From contig NC_018704.1 of assembly GCF_000307165.1 (NCBI RefSeq), positions 1,550,001 to 1,614,000 of the forward strand: a stretch of DNA of 64,000 nt. The letters are read 5' to 3'. Shown one piece after another: positions 40,837 to 50,166 of this stretch. The first letter of the stretch is position 1, and each line of letters starts with the position of its first letter. The stretch is from Amphibacillus xylanus NBRC 15112. Lineage in GTDB: Bacteria > Bacillota > Bacilli > Bacillales > Amphibacillaceae. Position numbers and translations under genes: made by a program. Under the pieces are notes generated by a model that had not been told where the DNA came from, did no database searches, and was given only the letters and a program-made list of their open reading frames with translations.

Positions 40837-41049
40837 TCACTGTCTCTTATTCATCTCAGCTGGGATATGTGTTAATTTATCTGCGTAAATTTCTTCTAAA
40901 GCAATACCAACAGGTTTTTTTGATTTTGGATCTTCAATTTGTAAAATATTATGGTCTTTAATTTGACGTGCTCTTTTAGCAGATAAAGTAACCAATGTAT
41001 ATTTAGAATTAATTTTTGTTTGTAACTGATCAATTGATGGTTCTAACAT
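40837..41049 (-). CDS. rpoZ: DNA-directed RNA polymerase omega subunit
   Basis: Assembly and stability subunit of RNA polymerase. The 70-residue protein has [25 protein letters not shown] and [10 protein letters not shown]. Its ATG shares one base with the gmk stop, and GGAGGTG lies within the end of gmk. Confidence 0.96.
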   Translation of the reverse strand: MLEPSIDQLQTKINSKYTLVTLSAKRARQIKDHNILQIEDPKSKKPVGIALEEIYADKLTHIPAEMNKRQ

Positions 41050-41669
41050 TATAATTGGGTCACCTCCAACAATTTTTTATATTCACTTGCCACTCGCTCG
41101 CGTTTGCAATGCTCGCTTGCTACAATAGCCTGGATTTTATCAACAGCATTGTCAATATAATCGTTTACCACAACGTAGTCATATGCATCCATAAGCTCAA
41201 TTTCATCCTTCGCTGCTCTTAAACGATTCATCACTGATTGTTCAGTCTCAGTGCCTCGATTAATAATTCGATTCTTTAATTCATCCAAACTAGGTGGACA
41301 TAAGAAAATAAACACACCTTCAGGGAAATTTTCTCTTACTTGTAGTGCTCCTTGAACTTCAATTTCTAAAAATACATCCTTACCTTGTTCAAGTGTTTCT
41401 TCGACATATTGACGAGGTGTGCCATAATAATTATTAACATACTTAGCGTATTCTAGCAACTGACCTTTATTTATCATTTCTTCAAATTCTTCTTTAGTTC
41501 GATAAAAATAGTCAACGCCTTCTACTTCACCTGGTCTTTTATCACGTGTTGTCATAGATATTGAGTATTGTAAACTCGTATCCTTTTCAAATAGGGCTTT
41601 CCTTACAGTCCCTTTCCCTACACCTGAGGGGCCTGATAAAATAAATAAAATTCCTTTCTGTTCTATCAA
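41049..41669 (-). CDS. gmk: Guanylate kinase
   Basis: Phosphorylates GMP to GDP with ATP; in Firmicutes it is also a (p)ppGpp target. The 206-residue protein has the P-loop [16 protein letters not shown], the GMP-binding [19 protein letters not shown] and the lid region [10 protein letters not shown] choose the TTG 8-9 bases after AGGAGG, giving a protein that aligns with B. subtilis Gmk from its start. Confidence 0.96.
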   Translation of the reverse strand: MIEQKGILFILSGPSGVGKGTVRKALFEKDTSLQYSISMTTRDKRPGEVEGVDYFYRTKEEFEEMINKGQLLEYAKYVNNYYGTPRQYVEETLEQGKDVFLEIEVQGALQVRENFPEGVFIFLCPPSLDELKNRIINRGTETEQSVMNRLRAAKDEIELMDAYDYVVVNDYIDNAVDKIQAIVASEHCKRERVASEYKKLLEVTQL

Positions 41670-41711
41670 CGCGCAATTCCTCCTACTTCGCATTATCCTT
41701 TTAAGCTATCT

Positions 41712-41972
41712 TTACTCTTCCAGCTCTTCTTCATATGTTAAGACACGTTGTCCAACCGTTTCAGGTTGTACTGCAGATAGAATGATATGATCACTATCTG
41801 TTAAAATGACTGCGCGCGTCCGTCTACCATAAGTAGCATCAACTAATTTATTATTATCTCTCGCTACTGAAATAATCCGTTTAATCGGAGCTGATTCTGG
41901 TGATACGATCGTAATTATACGATTGGCAGAAACAACATTACCGAAACCGATATTGATAAATTTTAAATTCAA
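41712..41972 (-). CDS. remA: Extracellular matrix regulator RemA (YlzA)
   Basis: Small DNA-binding protein that activates biofilm matrix operons in B. subtilis. The 86-residue sequence is strongly conserved: [48 protein letters not shown] and [10 protein letters not shown]. It starts at a TTG 8 bases after GAGGAGG. It is upstream of gmk, as in B. subtilis. Confidence 0.95.
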   Translation of the reverse strand: MNLKFINIGFGNVVSANRIITIVSPESAPIKRIISVARDNNKLVDATYGRRTRAVILTDSDHIILSAVQPETVGQRVLTYEEELEE

Positions 41973-42078
41973 TCGAGCTTCCTCCTCATTTTAAATGAGT
42001 AATAGTTGTTTATCCAAACACCTCGCGATTTAATCTCATTTTCATTATTATAGTATAAACGAATGATTTTTAAAACGG

Positions 42079-42960
42079 TTATTCAATATTTTGAACTTGT
42101 TCTTTAATTTTTTCAACCGTTGCCTTTAATTCAACTATGTATTCGCTAATCAATGGATCATTTGCCTTAGAACCAATTGTATTTGATTCCCGAATCAATT
42201 CTTGAGTAATGAAGTCCATTTTCCGACCAATTTCCCCTTGTTGGTCTAATAATAACTCGATTTGTTTTAAATGACTATGAATCCGTGTAATTTCCTCAGA
42301 GATATCACCTTTTTCAGCTAAGATCGCAAGTTCATGATAAAAGCGATCATCTTGAGTGAGATTATTCTTGGTTAACAGTTCATTTAATCGATCGACCATT
42401 CGTTGATAATGCTGATCTTTAGCTATCTCGCGTTGATTAGTTAGCTTCTGAACGAGTGAATATATTGTGTATACACGTTCATGAATATCTTGGGCTAATC
42501 GTTTTCCTTCTATTTGTCGCATCTCGTTTACTGACTGACAAGCAGATTGGAGCAGCTCTAAAATAAAGTTTAAGAAATCATCGCTAGCGTCAGCTATTTC
42601 AGTCACTTGTAATAGATCTGAAAATGCTGGTAAGCCACGTAGCAATTGATCAGATGTCTGAGGATACTGATCTTGAATCTGATGAATAATTTCGTTATAT
42701 TGATTTATCAGCTCCCAGTTTGCCTCGATTTTCTGTTGGTTGACATCATTACCTTCTATTGATAAATACAAATCAATACGACCACGATGGAAAAATGAAC
42801 GAATAACTGATTTTAATTTGTCTTCATAAGGATTGAGTAAATGTGGAATATTGAGTGATATATCTAAAAAACGATGATTAACTGTTTTTATTTCTAAAGA
42901 AACTTTCGTCTGATTGTACCAGCTTTCAATTTGAGCATAACCTGTCATACTATGTACCAT
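42079..42960 (-). CDS. yloC: YicC family endoribonuclease (YloC)
   Basis: A 293-residue YicC-family protein; family members have been shown to be RNA endonucleases. It has the N-terminal signature HSMTGYAQIE, EIKTVNHRFLDISLNIP, and the C-terminal DUF1732 block GRKMDFITQELIRESNTIGSKA. It lies before remA in the conserved yloC-remA-gmk-rpoZ order. Confidence 0.93.
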   Translation of the reverse strand: MVHSMTGYAQIESWYNQTKVSLEIKTVNHRFLDISLNIPHLLNPYEDKLKSVIRSFFHRGRIDLYLSIEGNDVNQQKIEANWELINQYNEIIHQIQDQYPQTSDQLLRGLPAFSDLLQVTEIADASDDFLNFILELLQSACQSVNEMRQIEGKRLAQDIHERVYTIYSLVQKLTNQREIAKDQHYQRMVDRLNELLTKNNLTQDDRFYHELAILAEKGDISEEITRIHSHLKQIELLLDQQGEIGRKMDFITQELIRESNTIGSKANDPLISEYIVELKATVEKIKEQVQNIE

Positions 42961-43011
42961 ATACTCACATCCTTATAAAATATTTTAATGAAATAAAGTA
43001 AACCGCAAAAA

Positions 43012-43034
43012 AAGGATAGTTGGCAACTATCCTT
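43012..43034 (-). terminator. Terminator after the P-type ATPase gene
   Basis: AAGGATAGTT and AACTATCCTT arms with a tiny loop are followed by a run of T on the minus strand, 27 bases past the ATPase stop. The next gene, yloC, therefore has its own start. Confidence 0.88.
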
Positions 43035-43061
43035 ACTTTATATATTAGTATACACAATTTT

Positions 43062-45710
43062 TCATCGTTTTGTAAAACCAAAAACTATCGTAGGGATTGA
43101 GCTTAGTAAAATAATTGTCATCCAATCTCTTAATGATAGAGCAACAGTGTAAAACACCGCTTGAAACATCGCTACATATGTTACAGGAATCATTAGTGCA
43201 AAGGACGATAACACCGCAACAATCAGATATCGATTACCGAAAGGATGACGATCAAAAATTGATTTTTCATTTCTGCAATCAAATACGTGAATTAATTGTG
43301 ACGTTACTAGCGTCATAAAAGCAACAGTTCGTGCGTATTCCAGTGATTGCGCACCATTTTGGTAAGCGAGAATAAATGCTAGAAAACTCACACTACCAAT
43401 TAGTAAACCACGAGATATAATTTTAAAACCTAACCCCCGGGCAAAAATCCCTTCATTAATTGGTCGAGGTGGTTGTTCCATTAAATTACTTTCAGCAGAA
43501 TCCATACCTAACGCTAATGCCGGCAATCCATCTGTAACAAGATTGATCCATAAAATTTGGACAGGTAATAATGGAAGTGGATAGCCTAGTATTATTGCAA
43601 ATAACATAACCAATATTTCTCCAACATTAGAAGCAAGTAAATAACGAATAAATTTACGAATATTTTCATAGATATGTCGTCCCTCTTCAACCGCACTAAC
43701 AACCGTAGCAAAATTATCATCTAATAGAATAAGATCTGACGCTTCTTTAGCTACATCCGTACCGGTTTTACCCATACTGACCCCGATATCGCTATTTTTT
43801 AGCGCTGGGGCATCATTGACTCCATCACCTGTCATAGCAACAACATGCCCATTTGCTTGTAATGCTTTGACAATTCTAAGCTTATCTTTAGGCGTAACTC
43901 GAGCAAAGACATAGATTTGATCGACTTGATCAATTAACTCTTGATCTGTCATTTGATCTAATTGACTACCTGTTATAACTTGTCCATGTTGAGGCAGTAT
44001 ATTTAACTCCTTTGCAATCGCATGTGCAGTCCCAGCGTGATCGCCTGTAATCATCACTGTTTTGATTCCTGCTTTTTTACATTGTTCAATTGCTTTTTTT
44101 GCTTCCGGTCTAGGAGGATCTACCATAGCGATTAGTCCGATAAAGACTAAATCATTTTCAGCATGTTCTGCTTTAATTTGATTGCCATGTGGAAGCGGCT
44201 TAATACAAAGCGCAATTGTTCGATAAGCTTTACTTGCCATTGAATTTAAAACCTGTTCAATTTTCGCTCGTCTTACTTGATCCATTCTTAATATTCGCCC
44301 ATTTTCCTCTATCCGATCGGAACGGCTTAATAAGATATCTGGAGCCCCTTTAACAATTGAATAATATTGATTTCCATCATTAATCACGACAGACATTCTT
44401 TTACGATTTGAATCAAACGGAAATTCAGTAATTTTAGTAACTTGTTGTCTCTCAATTATTGAAGTAGATTTTTTTGCTGCTGCCATCATAATTGCAACAT
44501 CTGTTGGATCCCCTTGAATAGATATTTCACCATTCTGCTCTAACAGTTCAGCATCGCCACAAATTGAGCCGTATCTTAAGAAGCGATTTAACATCTTATC
44601 TTCAGCTTGATTGCGCGCACCTGTTATATCGCCAGTAAAACTATATCCTCCACTAACTTGAAAAAGCCGTTGATTAAGATATATTTCAACTACTGTCATT
44701 CTGTTCTCAGTTAAAGTTCCTGTTTTATCTGAACAAATAACAGAAGTACTACCTAATGTTTCGACAGCACTTAATTTACGAACAATAGCCTTTCGCTTAA
44801 TCATGCGTTGTACACCGAGAGATAATACAACCGTTACAATTGCAGGTAACCCTTCAGGAATAACCGCAACAGCTAATGAAATTCCTGATAAAAACATTTG
44901 ATAAACAGGCTGCCCTTGCCAAATACCTGCAGCCACAACTAATGATGTGAGTAATATTGAAACAAAGATAAGAATTTTCCCTAGATTTTGAAGTCGCTTT
45001 TCTAACGGAGTCTTTTGAGTTGGTGCTTGTACAATTAAATCAGCTATCTGTCCAACGACAGTATCCATTCCCGTTGCGACAACAACCCCGATTCCGTGAC
45101 CAGAAGTTACGAGCGAGCTCATAAAGGCCATATTTATTTGATCACCAATATTTAATTGCTGTTGCTTAATCGCTTGACTTACTTTCGGAATCGGTAATGT
45201 TTCACCAGTGATGGCTGATTCTTCAATTGATAATTGCGTACTTGTGATAATCCTTAAATCTGCAACAACCCGGTCGCCACTTTTCAAGCGAACGATATCC
45301 CCTATGACAACTTCAGAAGACGGAATCAAGACCCACTGCCCATCACGTTTTACATGCGCAACAGGATTTGCCATCTGTTTAAGCTTTGCAAGTGATTTTT
45401 CTGCTCGATTTTCTTGAAGGTAGCCAAGCACACTATTAATCAAGACAATCACTACAATCACAATCGCATCAACAGCTTCTCCTAAATAAGCTGCTATAAA
45501 AGTTGCAATTAATAAAATAATGACCATAAAATCCTTAAATTGCTTAAAAAAGAGTGCAATCCCTAATGGTGGCTTTGCTTCGGTTAATTGATTCTTACCG
45601 TATTTTTTTAATCGTTTTTCTGCTGTTGATGAGGATAGTCCAGTTTCAGCCTGACTTCCTAGTCGCTTAATCGTTTCATTAACAGTCATTTCATACCAGT
45701 TCACCTGCAT
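43062..45710 (-). CDS. yloB: Calcium-transporting P-type ATPase (YloB-like)
   Basis: Type IIA cation pump, probably exporting calcium. The 882-residue protein has about ten membrane segments, the actuator motif TGETLPIPK, the PEGLPA metal-site motif in membrane segment 4, the phosphorylation site SDKTGTLTENRM, nucleotide-domain KGAPD and the hinge MTGDGVNDAPALK. I start at the ATG before QVNWYEMTVNETI, which aligns with B. subtilis YloB. It is divergent from rqcH, with only about 80 bases between them. Calcium specificity is from family similarity. Confidence 0.93.
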   Translation of the reverse strand: MQVNWYEMTVNETIKRLGSQAETGLSSSTAEKRLKKYGKNQLTEAKPPLGIALFFKQFKDFMVIILLIATFIAAYLGEAVDAIVIVVIVLINSVLGYLQENRAEKSLAKLKQMANPVAHVKRDGQWVLIPSSEVVIGDIVRLKSGDRVVADLRIITSTQLSIEESAITGETLPIPKVSQAIKQQQLNIGDQINMAFMSSLVTSGHGIGVVVATGMDTVVGQIADLIVQAPTQKTPLEKRLQNLGKILIFVSILLTSLVVAAGIWQGQPVYQMFLSGISLAVAVIPEGLPAIVTVVLSLGVQRMIKRKAIVRKLSAVETLGSTSVICSDKTGTLTENRMTVVEIYLNQRLFQVSGGYSFTGDITGARNQAEDKMLNRFLRYGSICGDAELLEQNGEISIQGDPTDVAIMMAAAKKSTSIIERQQVTKITEFPFDSNRKRMSVVINDGNQYYSIVKGAPDILLSRSDRIEENGRILRMDQVRRAKIEQVLNSMASKAYRTIALCIKPLPHGNQIKAEHAENDLVFIGLIAMVDPPRPEAKKAIEQCKKAGIKTVMITGDHAGTAHAIAKELNILPQHGQVITGSQLDQMTDQELIDQVDQIYVFARVTPKDKLRIVKALQANGHVVAMTGDGVNDAPALKNSDIGVSMGKTGTDVAKEASDLILLDDNFATVVSAVEEGRHIYENIRKFIRYLLASNVGEILVMLFAIILGYPLPLLPVQILWINLVTDGLPALALGMDSAESNLMEQPPRPINEGIFARGLGFKIISRGLLIGSVSFLAFILAYQNGAQSLEYARTVAFMTLVTSQLIHVFDCRNEKSIFDRHPFGNRYLIVAVLSSFALMIPVTYVAMFQAVFYTVALSLRDWMTIILLSSIPTIVFGFTKR

Positions 45711-45761
45711 CCCCCCAATACTATACGTTCGTATGATTTTATGCATGTCCGATTCAAATCA

Positions 45762-45770
45762 TGCTATAAT
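45762..45770 (+). promoter_or_regulatory. Extended -10 promoter of rqcH
   Basis: TGCTATAAT is an exact extended -10 element (TGN plus TATAAT) 22 bases before the rqcH ATG. No good -35 box precedes it, as is common for extended -10 promoters. Confidence 0.65.
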
Positions 45771-45791
45771 ATCAGAAATGAGGTGATAATC

Positions 45792-47498
45792 ATGGCATTT
45801 GACGGTATAGTAACAAATGCAGTAACGAACGAATTAAAGCAACTACTACTCGGAGGTCGAATTCTAAAAATCTATCAACCAACAAGTACAGAATTAATCT
45901 TTCAAATTAGAAATAATCGAATAAATCATCATTTATTGTTGTCGGCACATTCTAGTTATGCTCGAATTCACTTAACAGAGACTAAACTTCAAAACCCAAC
46001 ACAGCCACCAATGTTTTGTATGGTTTTAAGAAAATATTTAATTGGCAATTTTATTGAAGATATTAACCAATACGAAAATGAACGAATTATTGAAATAAAT
46101 TTTAGCGGAGTTAATGAAATTGGTGATCAAGAAAACAAAAAATTAATCATCGAAATCATGGGTAAGCATAGTAATATAATCTTGCTTAATGAAGATAAGG
46201 GGCATATTATCGATAGTATTAAACACATATCTCCTTATCAAAGTCGCTATCGAACAGTCTTACCTGGTCACAGCTATATTTACCCACCAAGTCAAAACAA
46301 AGAAAATCCGTTTAATTTAGATCAAGCTAAAATTGAATCGATATTAAATGAAGCTGAGGATATGTCAGCTAAGACCTTGGTTCAACACTTTATGGGGATT
46401 TCCCCTTTAATTGCTGAAGAAGTTGTTTTGCGTGCTGATGATCGTTCAATCCAAGCTATTGTTAATCAATTTATCAAGCTAATTAATAAAACTAAAAACA
46501 AAGAATTTTCACCAGTACTTTATTCAGCTAATAAAGAAGATTTTCACGTAATGGAATTAACTCAATTTAAAGGTAACAAACAGTACTTTAAACAAGTTAG
46601 TGAACTACTTGATTATTTTTACGCAGATAAAGCTGAACGAGATCGAGTTAAACAACAAGTAGGTGACTTAACTAGGCTGATTAAAAATGAGTTAGATAAA
46701 AATATTCGTAAAATAAAAAAACAAGAACAAAGTTTAAGAAAAGCTGAAAGAGCTGATTTTTACCAAAAACAAGGCGAATTATTAACAGCTCATTTGCATT
46801 TAGTGAAAAAAGGTGATCATCAAGTTACTGTCGTTGATTATTATGATCCAAATCAGGCTGAAATAATCATTGAACTCAATCCTAATAAAACACCAAGTGA
46901 AAATGCACAGAACTTTTTTAAAACATATCAAAAATTAAAGACATCTAAGAGTAAGTTAGCGAAAGAAATTCAAAGAGCTAAGCTAGAAATCGATTATTTT
47001 GAACGATTACTGCAACAACTAGAGACTGCACGACTTGATGATATTGAAGAAATCAGAGCTGAGCTACGTGAGGAAGGTTATTTAAAAGAGAAGCGAAAAG
47101 CCAACAAGCAAAAGCAGAAAGCAACTAAACCTAGTCCAGAAAAATTTGTTGCGACAGATGGAACTACAATTTATGTTGGCCGTAATAATAAGCAAAATGA
47201 TTATTTAACAACAAAAATGGCACACGCAAAGGATATCTGGCTCCACGCTAAGGATATTCCTGGATCACACGTTCTCATTCGTTCTCATTCACCAAGTGAA
47301 GCGACTTTACTGGAGGCTGCACAACTAGCTGCACTGTTTTCAAAAGCGAGTGCATCGTCAAGTGTACCTGTTGATTATACCGAAGTCCGTCATGTCCGAA
47401 AACCAAATGGCGCAAAGCCTGGTTATGTGATTTATGATCAGCAGAAGACTTTATTTGTTACACCAGATCGAAAGATAATTGATCTGTTGAAACAATAA
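45792..47498 (+). CDS. rqcH: Ribosome quality control factor RqcH (YloA, fibronectin-binding homologue)
   Basis: NEMF/Rqc2 family protein that adds Ala tails to nascent chains on stalled 50S subunits. The 568-residue protein has NFACT-N (FDGIVTNAVTNEL, GGRILKIYQPT), a central coiled-coil middle domain and the C-terminal NFACT-R domain (KMAHAKDIWLHAKDIPGSHV). The ATG follows GAGGTGAT; an upstream in-frame ATG lies before the promoter. It is a single-gene plus-strand unit between minus-strand genes. Confidence 0.95.
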   Translation: MAFDGIVTNAVTNELKQLLLGGRILKIYQPTSTELIFQIRNNRINHHLLLSAHSSYARIHLTETKLQNPTQPPMFCMVLRKYLIGNFIEDINQYENERIIEINFSGVNEIGDQENKKLIIEIMGKHSNIILLNEDKGHIIDSIKHISPYQSRYRTVLPGHSYIYPPSQNKENPFNLDQAKIESILNEAEDMSAKTLVQHFMGISPLIAEEVVLRADDRSIQAIVNQFIKLINKTKNKEFSPVLYSANKEDFHVMELTQFKGNKQYFKQVSELLDYFYADKAERDRVKQQVGDLTRLIKNELDKNIRKIKKQEQSLRKAERADFYQKQGELLTAHLHLVKKGDHQVTVVDYYDPNQAEIIIELNPNKTPSENAQNFFKTYQKLKTSKSKLAKEIQRAKLEIDYFERLLQQLETARLDDIEEIRAELREEGYLKEKRKANKQKQKATKPSPEKFVATDGTTIYVGRNNKQNDYLTTKMAHAKDIWLHAKDIPGSHVLIRSHSPSEATLLEAAQLAALFSKASASSSVPVDYTEVRHVRKPNGAKPGYVIYDQQKTLFVTPDRKIIDLLKQ

Positions 47499-47517
47499 AT
47501 CCATTACTGAAAAAACA

Positions 47518-47555
47518 AAGCCTAAAGCAGATATTATCCGCTTCAGGCTTTTTTT
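47518..47555 (+). terminator. Terminator of rqcH
   Basis: AAGCCTAAAGC and GCTTCAGGCTT arms (one mismatch) around a short loop are followed by seven T, 19 bases after the rqcH stop. Confidence 0.9.
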
Positions 47556-47660
47556 ATCACATTTTGAAGTGAGTATAAATTTGAAATGTGCCAATTACAA
47601 CAATTATGCAGCTACCTGTTGATGCTTAGAAAGTTATTATTCAAATATTGCAAGTAAGTA

Positions 47661-48248
47661 TTATTTCTTTCCTTTATAGCGATAAAAGAGAGATGTTGCT
47701 GCCACACCAATTAAAATACCCACACTCACAGATAAAACAACATGAGATATATTAATCTGACTATTGCTATCATTTTCAGTTGTTTTTTCTGAATGTGCTA
47801 TTAAAAAATCATTGTAAAATTCACTTTTTTCTTCACTTATTGCATTAACCTTTCCATTGGAAAGTTCAACCATACCATTTGGACCATCAACTGGTACTAG
47901 GAACTCAACTTCTTCACTACTTTCTAAAAATAAGAGAAATTCTCCACCTTCACTTTGAAATCCCTCGGCCCAACCTGAATCATTTTGGTCTATTCCCACT
48001 ATAATTGTTTGATCAGAAATATCTCCTCTGTAAACATTATTAACATTGAATTCATAACCAATAAATGAAGATTCACCGAGCTTTGGCTCACCTGTAAAAT
48101 CGTATTTACCTGTAACAATTACTTCCGCTCTATCTAATACTTCTTGTGGCTCTAATTCAACCCAACTTCTAGCGGAAACTGTCTTACTTGTTATCATGAT
48201 TGATAACAAGAAGATAGAAAATAAAATGATATAGCATAATTTTCTCAT
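47661..48248 (-). CDS. Secreted, C-terminally anchored protein of unknown function
   Basis: A 195-residue protein that I do not recognise. It has a signal peptide (hydrophobic to about residue 25, probable cleavage after VSA), a beta-rich extracellular domain at about 31-138, a polar linker, and a C-terminal membrane helix (168-189) ending RYKGKK. The domain pattern (RAEVIVTGKYDF, YEFNVNNVYRGDIS, GGEFLLFLES, then a short strand after NGMVEL) recurs twice in the next protein upstream and resembles netrin/TIMP-type OB folds; that is inference. No Cys lies in the domain. The ATG follows GAGAGGAGGT. Its function is unknown. Confidence 0.8.
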   Translation of the reverse strand: MRKLCYIILFSIFLLSIMITSKTVSARSWVELEPQEVLDRAEVIVTGKYDFTGEPKLGESSFIGYEFNVNNVYRGDISDQTIIVGIDQNDSGWAEGFQSEGGEFLLFLESSEEVEFLVPVDGPNGMVELSNGKVNAISEEKSEFYNDFLIAHSEKTTENDSNSQINISHVVLSVSVGILIGVAATSLFYRYKGKK

Positions 48249-48554
48249 TGAGGTACCTCCTCTCTATTTTATTGATTTGACATAATAAGTTTGTTAAAGA
48301 AAAAACCTATCTACTCAGTTAAAGAAAGCAGTGATAATATAGTGTATTTAATAAATTTTACCGTAGAATTATTTACATAATTATTCATTAGTTTCCCATA
48401 AATAATTAAATTATTAACTTCAATAAGCAAAGCAAGATAGCAAACTGTAAATTTAGCATTTCTTTAATATGCACATGAAAAATATTTACCAAGCCTATAA
48501 TAAACATGTTAGTAAATTCAATTAAATTAACTAAAATGCAGATTTAATAGTTTG
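48249..48554. other. Intergenic region between the two exported-protein genes
   Basis: 306 very AT-rich bases without a convincing gene, hairpin terminator or strong promoter. A strong ribosome binding site for the 47661-48248 gene lies at its low-coordinate end. Confidence 0.6.
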
Positions 48555-49490
48555 TTATTTTGTGATATTTAGTTGTTTTGCTACCTCATCAAATGCTGCA
48601 TCCTTTTCACTAATGACACTACCTTCTCTTGACGTCAAATCAAAAGAGCCTTCAACAAGTTGGTAAAAAACGAGGTATTTTTCACCCTCTTTAACATCAC
48701 CTGGTAAATACAAGTATGTGTCTTTTTCAAGTTTGAAAGTAACATCATCATTTATATTTACTTGGTTTAAAATGTTTGCCTCTAATGCGTTAAAATATCG
48801 ATGTTCTTCAATGATATCATCAACGCGTAAATATACGACAAAATCTGATTGCTCCAATAAAACATCAATTGTTGGATTCTCTACTGCAATATTTATTCTC
48901 TTTTCTAACGTTGGTTCACGAAGCGGGTGTGGTGCATCAATAAATTCAGATTGAACGATTGCTTTTTTAAGTTTTGAAAGGTCCAGATTGCTTTCTAAAT
49001 TGCGATTGCTGTGTAAGACTTTATTATCTTCTATAATAAATAAATTAGGCTCCCCTACTAAGGCATGAATTGGAGCAGGAAAAAGCTTATTATCAGATTT
49101 TGATAAAAACATTAAATAGTGCTGTCCTTCCCTCAGATCCCCACTAAAAGTATAAACATTTATATACGTATCTGAATTTCCTTTTAATTGATCGACTACT
49201 TCCACAACGACCTCATCAGTCCCACTATTATAAGATGAAATATCTACTACATGACCGGTGATGATCACATCGGAATAGAGGACATAATCATCGATAGTTT
49301 TAAACTCTACAGATGTCTGTGCATGACCTGACCCATGGCTATGATCAGTTACAGACTCTGACGATTCCACCTCCGACGATTCTTCTTGTTCAATCATTCC
49401 GGCTATATCTACGACATATGGCACGAATATAACAATTAATGCGATAAGACTTATACTGGCCAAAACAATAAACCTTTTTTTATGCATCAT
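48555..49490 (-). CDS. Membrane-anchored protein with two related beta-rich domains
   Basis: A 311-residue protein of unknown function. It has an N-terminal membrane anchor (7-30) without a clear cleavage site, an acidic Ser/Glu-rich linker, a short His-rich run DHSHGSGH (49-56), domain A (about 63-162: YSDVIITGHVVDI, DEVVVEVVDQLKG, GQHYLMFLS) and domain B (about 207-296: QSDFVVYLRVDDI, VTFKLEKDTYLYLPGDV, GEKYLVFYQ). Both domains follow the same strand pattern as the 47661-48248 protein. The ATG is 7 bases after GGGAGG and 17 bases after the protease remnant, so the two were probably one transcript. Confidence 0.8.
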   Translation of the reverse strand: MMHKKRFIVLASISLIALIVIFVPYVVDIAGMIEQEESSEVESSESVTDHSHGSGHAQTSVEFKTIDDYVLYSDVIITGHVVDISSYNSGTDEVVVEVVDQLKGNSDTYINVYTFSGDLREGQHYLMFLSKSDNKLFPAPIHALVGEPNLFIIEDNKVLHSNRNLESNLDLSKLKKAIVQSEFIDAPHPLREPTLEKRINIAVENPTIDVLLEQSDFVVYLRVDDIIEEHRYFNALEANILNQVNINDDVTFKLEKDTYLYLPGDVKEGEKYLVFYQLVEGSFDLTSREGSVISEKDAAFDEVAKQLNITK

Positions 49491-49507
49491 AGCTAAACCT
49501 CCCTGAT

Positions 49508-49861
49508 TTAATATGAATAAATCTGACTTAAGTGACGTCCGTCTCTAGTCGAAATTGTGGTTTTTGTAGATCGAGCACTATACATGATGTCTGATGCATT
49601 ACCAGAATGGCCAAACCATGCCAAGGCGTGCCCTAGCTCATGCGTCATCGTATTACGATATAAATTAACATCAATTTTACCTTCGTATACGATTCCAACT
49701 TTATATCCGTTTATGCGGTAAGATTGATATCTTTGTGAAATTGGAGAAGACCAATAACCTAACTCTCCTAAATGTGAAGCACTGACGGAGTATTGATGAC
49801 TAAAAAGAACAAAAGTACAATAAAGCTTTGAAATCTTTGTTAAATGTTGTCCTTTGTCTAA
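49508..49861 (-). pseudogene. 3' remnant of a matrixin-like zinc metalloprotease
   Basis: An open frame of about 117 codons, bounded upstream by an in-frame stop, has no usable start except an internal Met. It encodes a zinc-protease core, MTHELGHALAWFGHSG, followed by the Met-turn-like SDIMYS and a short tail ending QIYSY. This fits the catalytic end of metzincins of the M10 type. Third-His spacing is one residue longer than the usual HExxHxxGxxH. The propeptide and N-terminal half are missing, so I call it a broken gene; a sequencing frameshift is possible. Confidence 0.6.
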
Positions 49862-50124
49862 TTAAAATGAACTTATTAAAATTCAAGTTGAGAGAGGAGG
49901 GGGAAATTTGATGAATTATTTTATTAAAGATGTAAATTTAATTCTCCCGTAAAAATTAAACCAAATGGACAAATACTATAATTCTGTTATGTTTATCGTA
50001 GTATTTTTTATTCTGCCTCTCAAAATCTTACTATACTCTTATACTAACAAAACAGCATATTTAAACAACGGTGAAAATAATCTAATTTTGTCGAATTTGC
50101 AATACCGATATTTTTAAACAAAAA
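49862..50124. other. Degenerate stretch upstream of the protease remnant
   Basis: No intact gene is seen. The plus strand has a very strong ribosome binding site (GAGAGGAGGGGG near 49891-49902) and an ATG at 49911 opening only 13 codons (ending near 49952). A 50-codon plus-strand frame (49965-50117) with a hydrophobic segment lacks a ribosome binding site. This looks like decayed DNA. Confidence 0.4.
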
Positions 50125-50153
50125 AACACCTTCATATATTTAGTGAAGGTGTT
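50125..50153 (-). terminator. Terminator of the pyr operon
   Basis: AACACCTTCA and TGAAGGTGTT arms with a 9-base loop are followed by seven T on the minus strand, 14 bases after the pyrE stop. Confidence 0.92.
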
Positions 50154-50166
50154 CATACAACTCTAT

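Noticed and set aside
49965-50117. A 50-codon plus-strand frame with a hydrophobic segment
   Set aside because: No ribosome binding site is present and it runs toward the pyr operon terminator in AT-rich DNA; hydrophobic chance frames are expected there.
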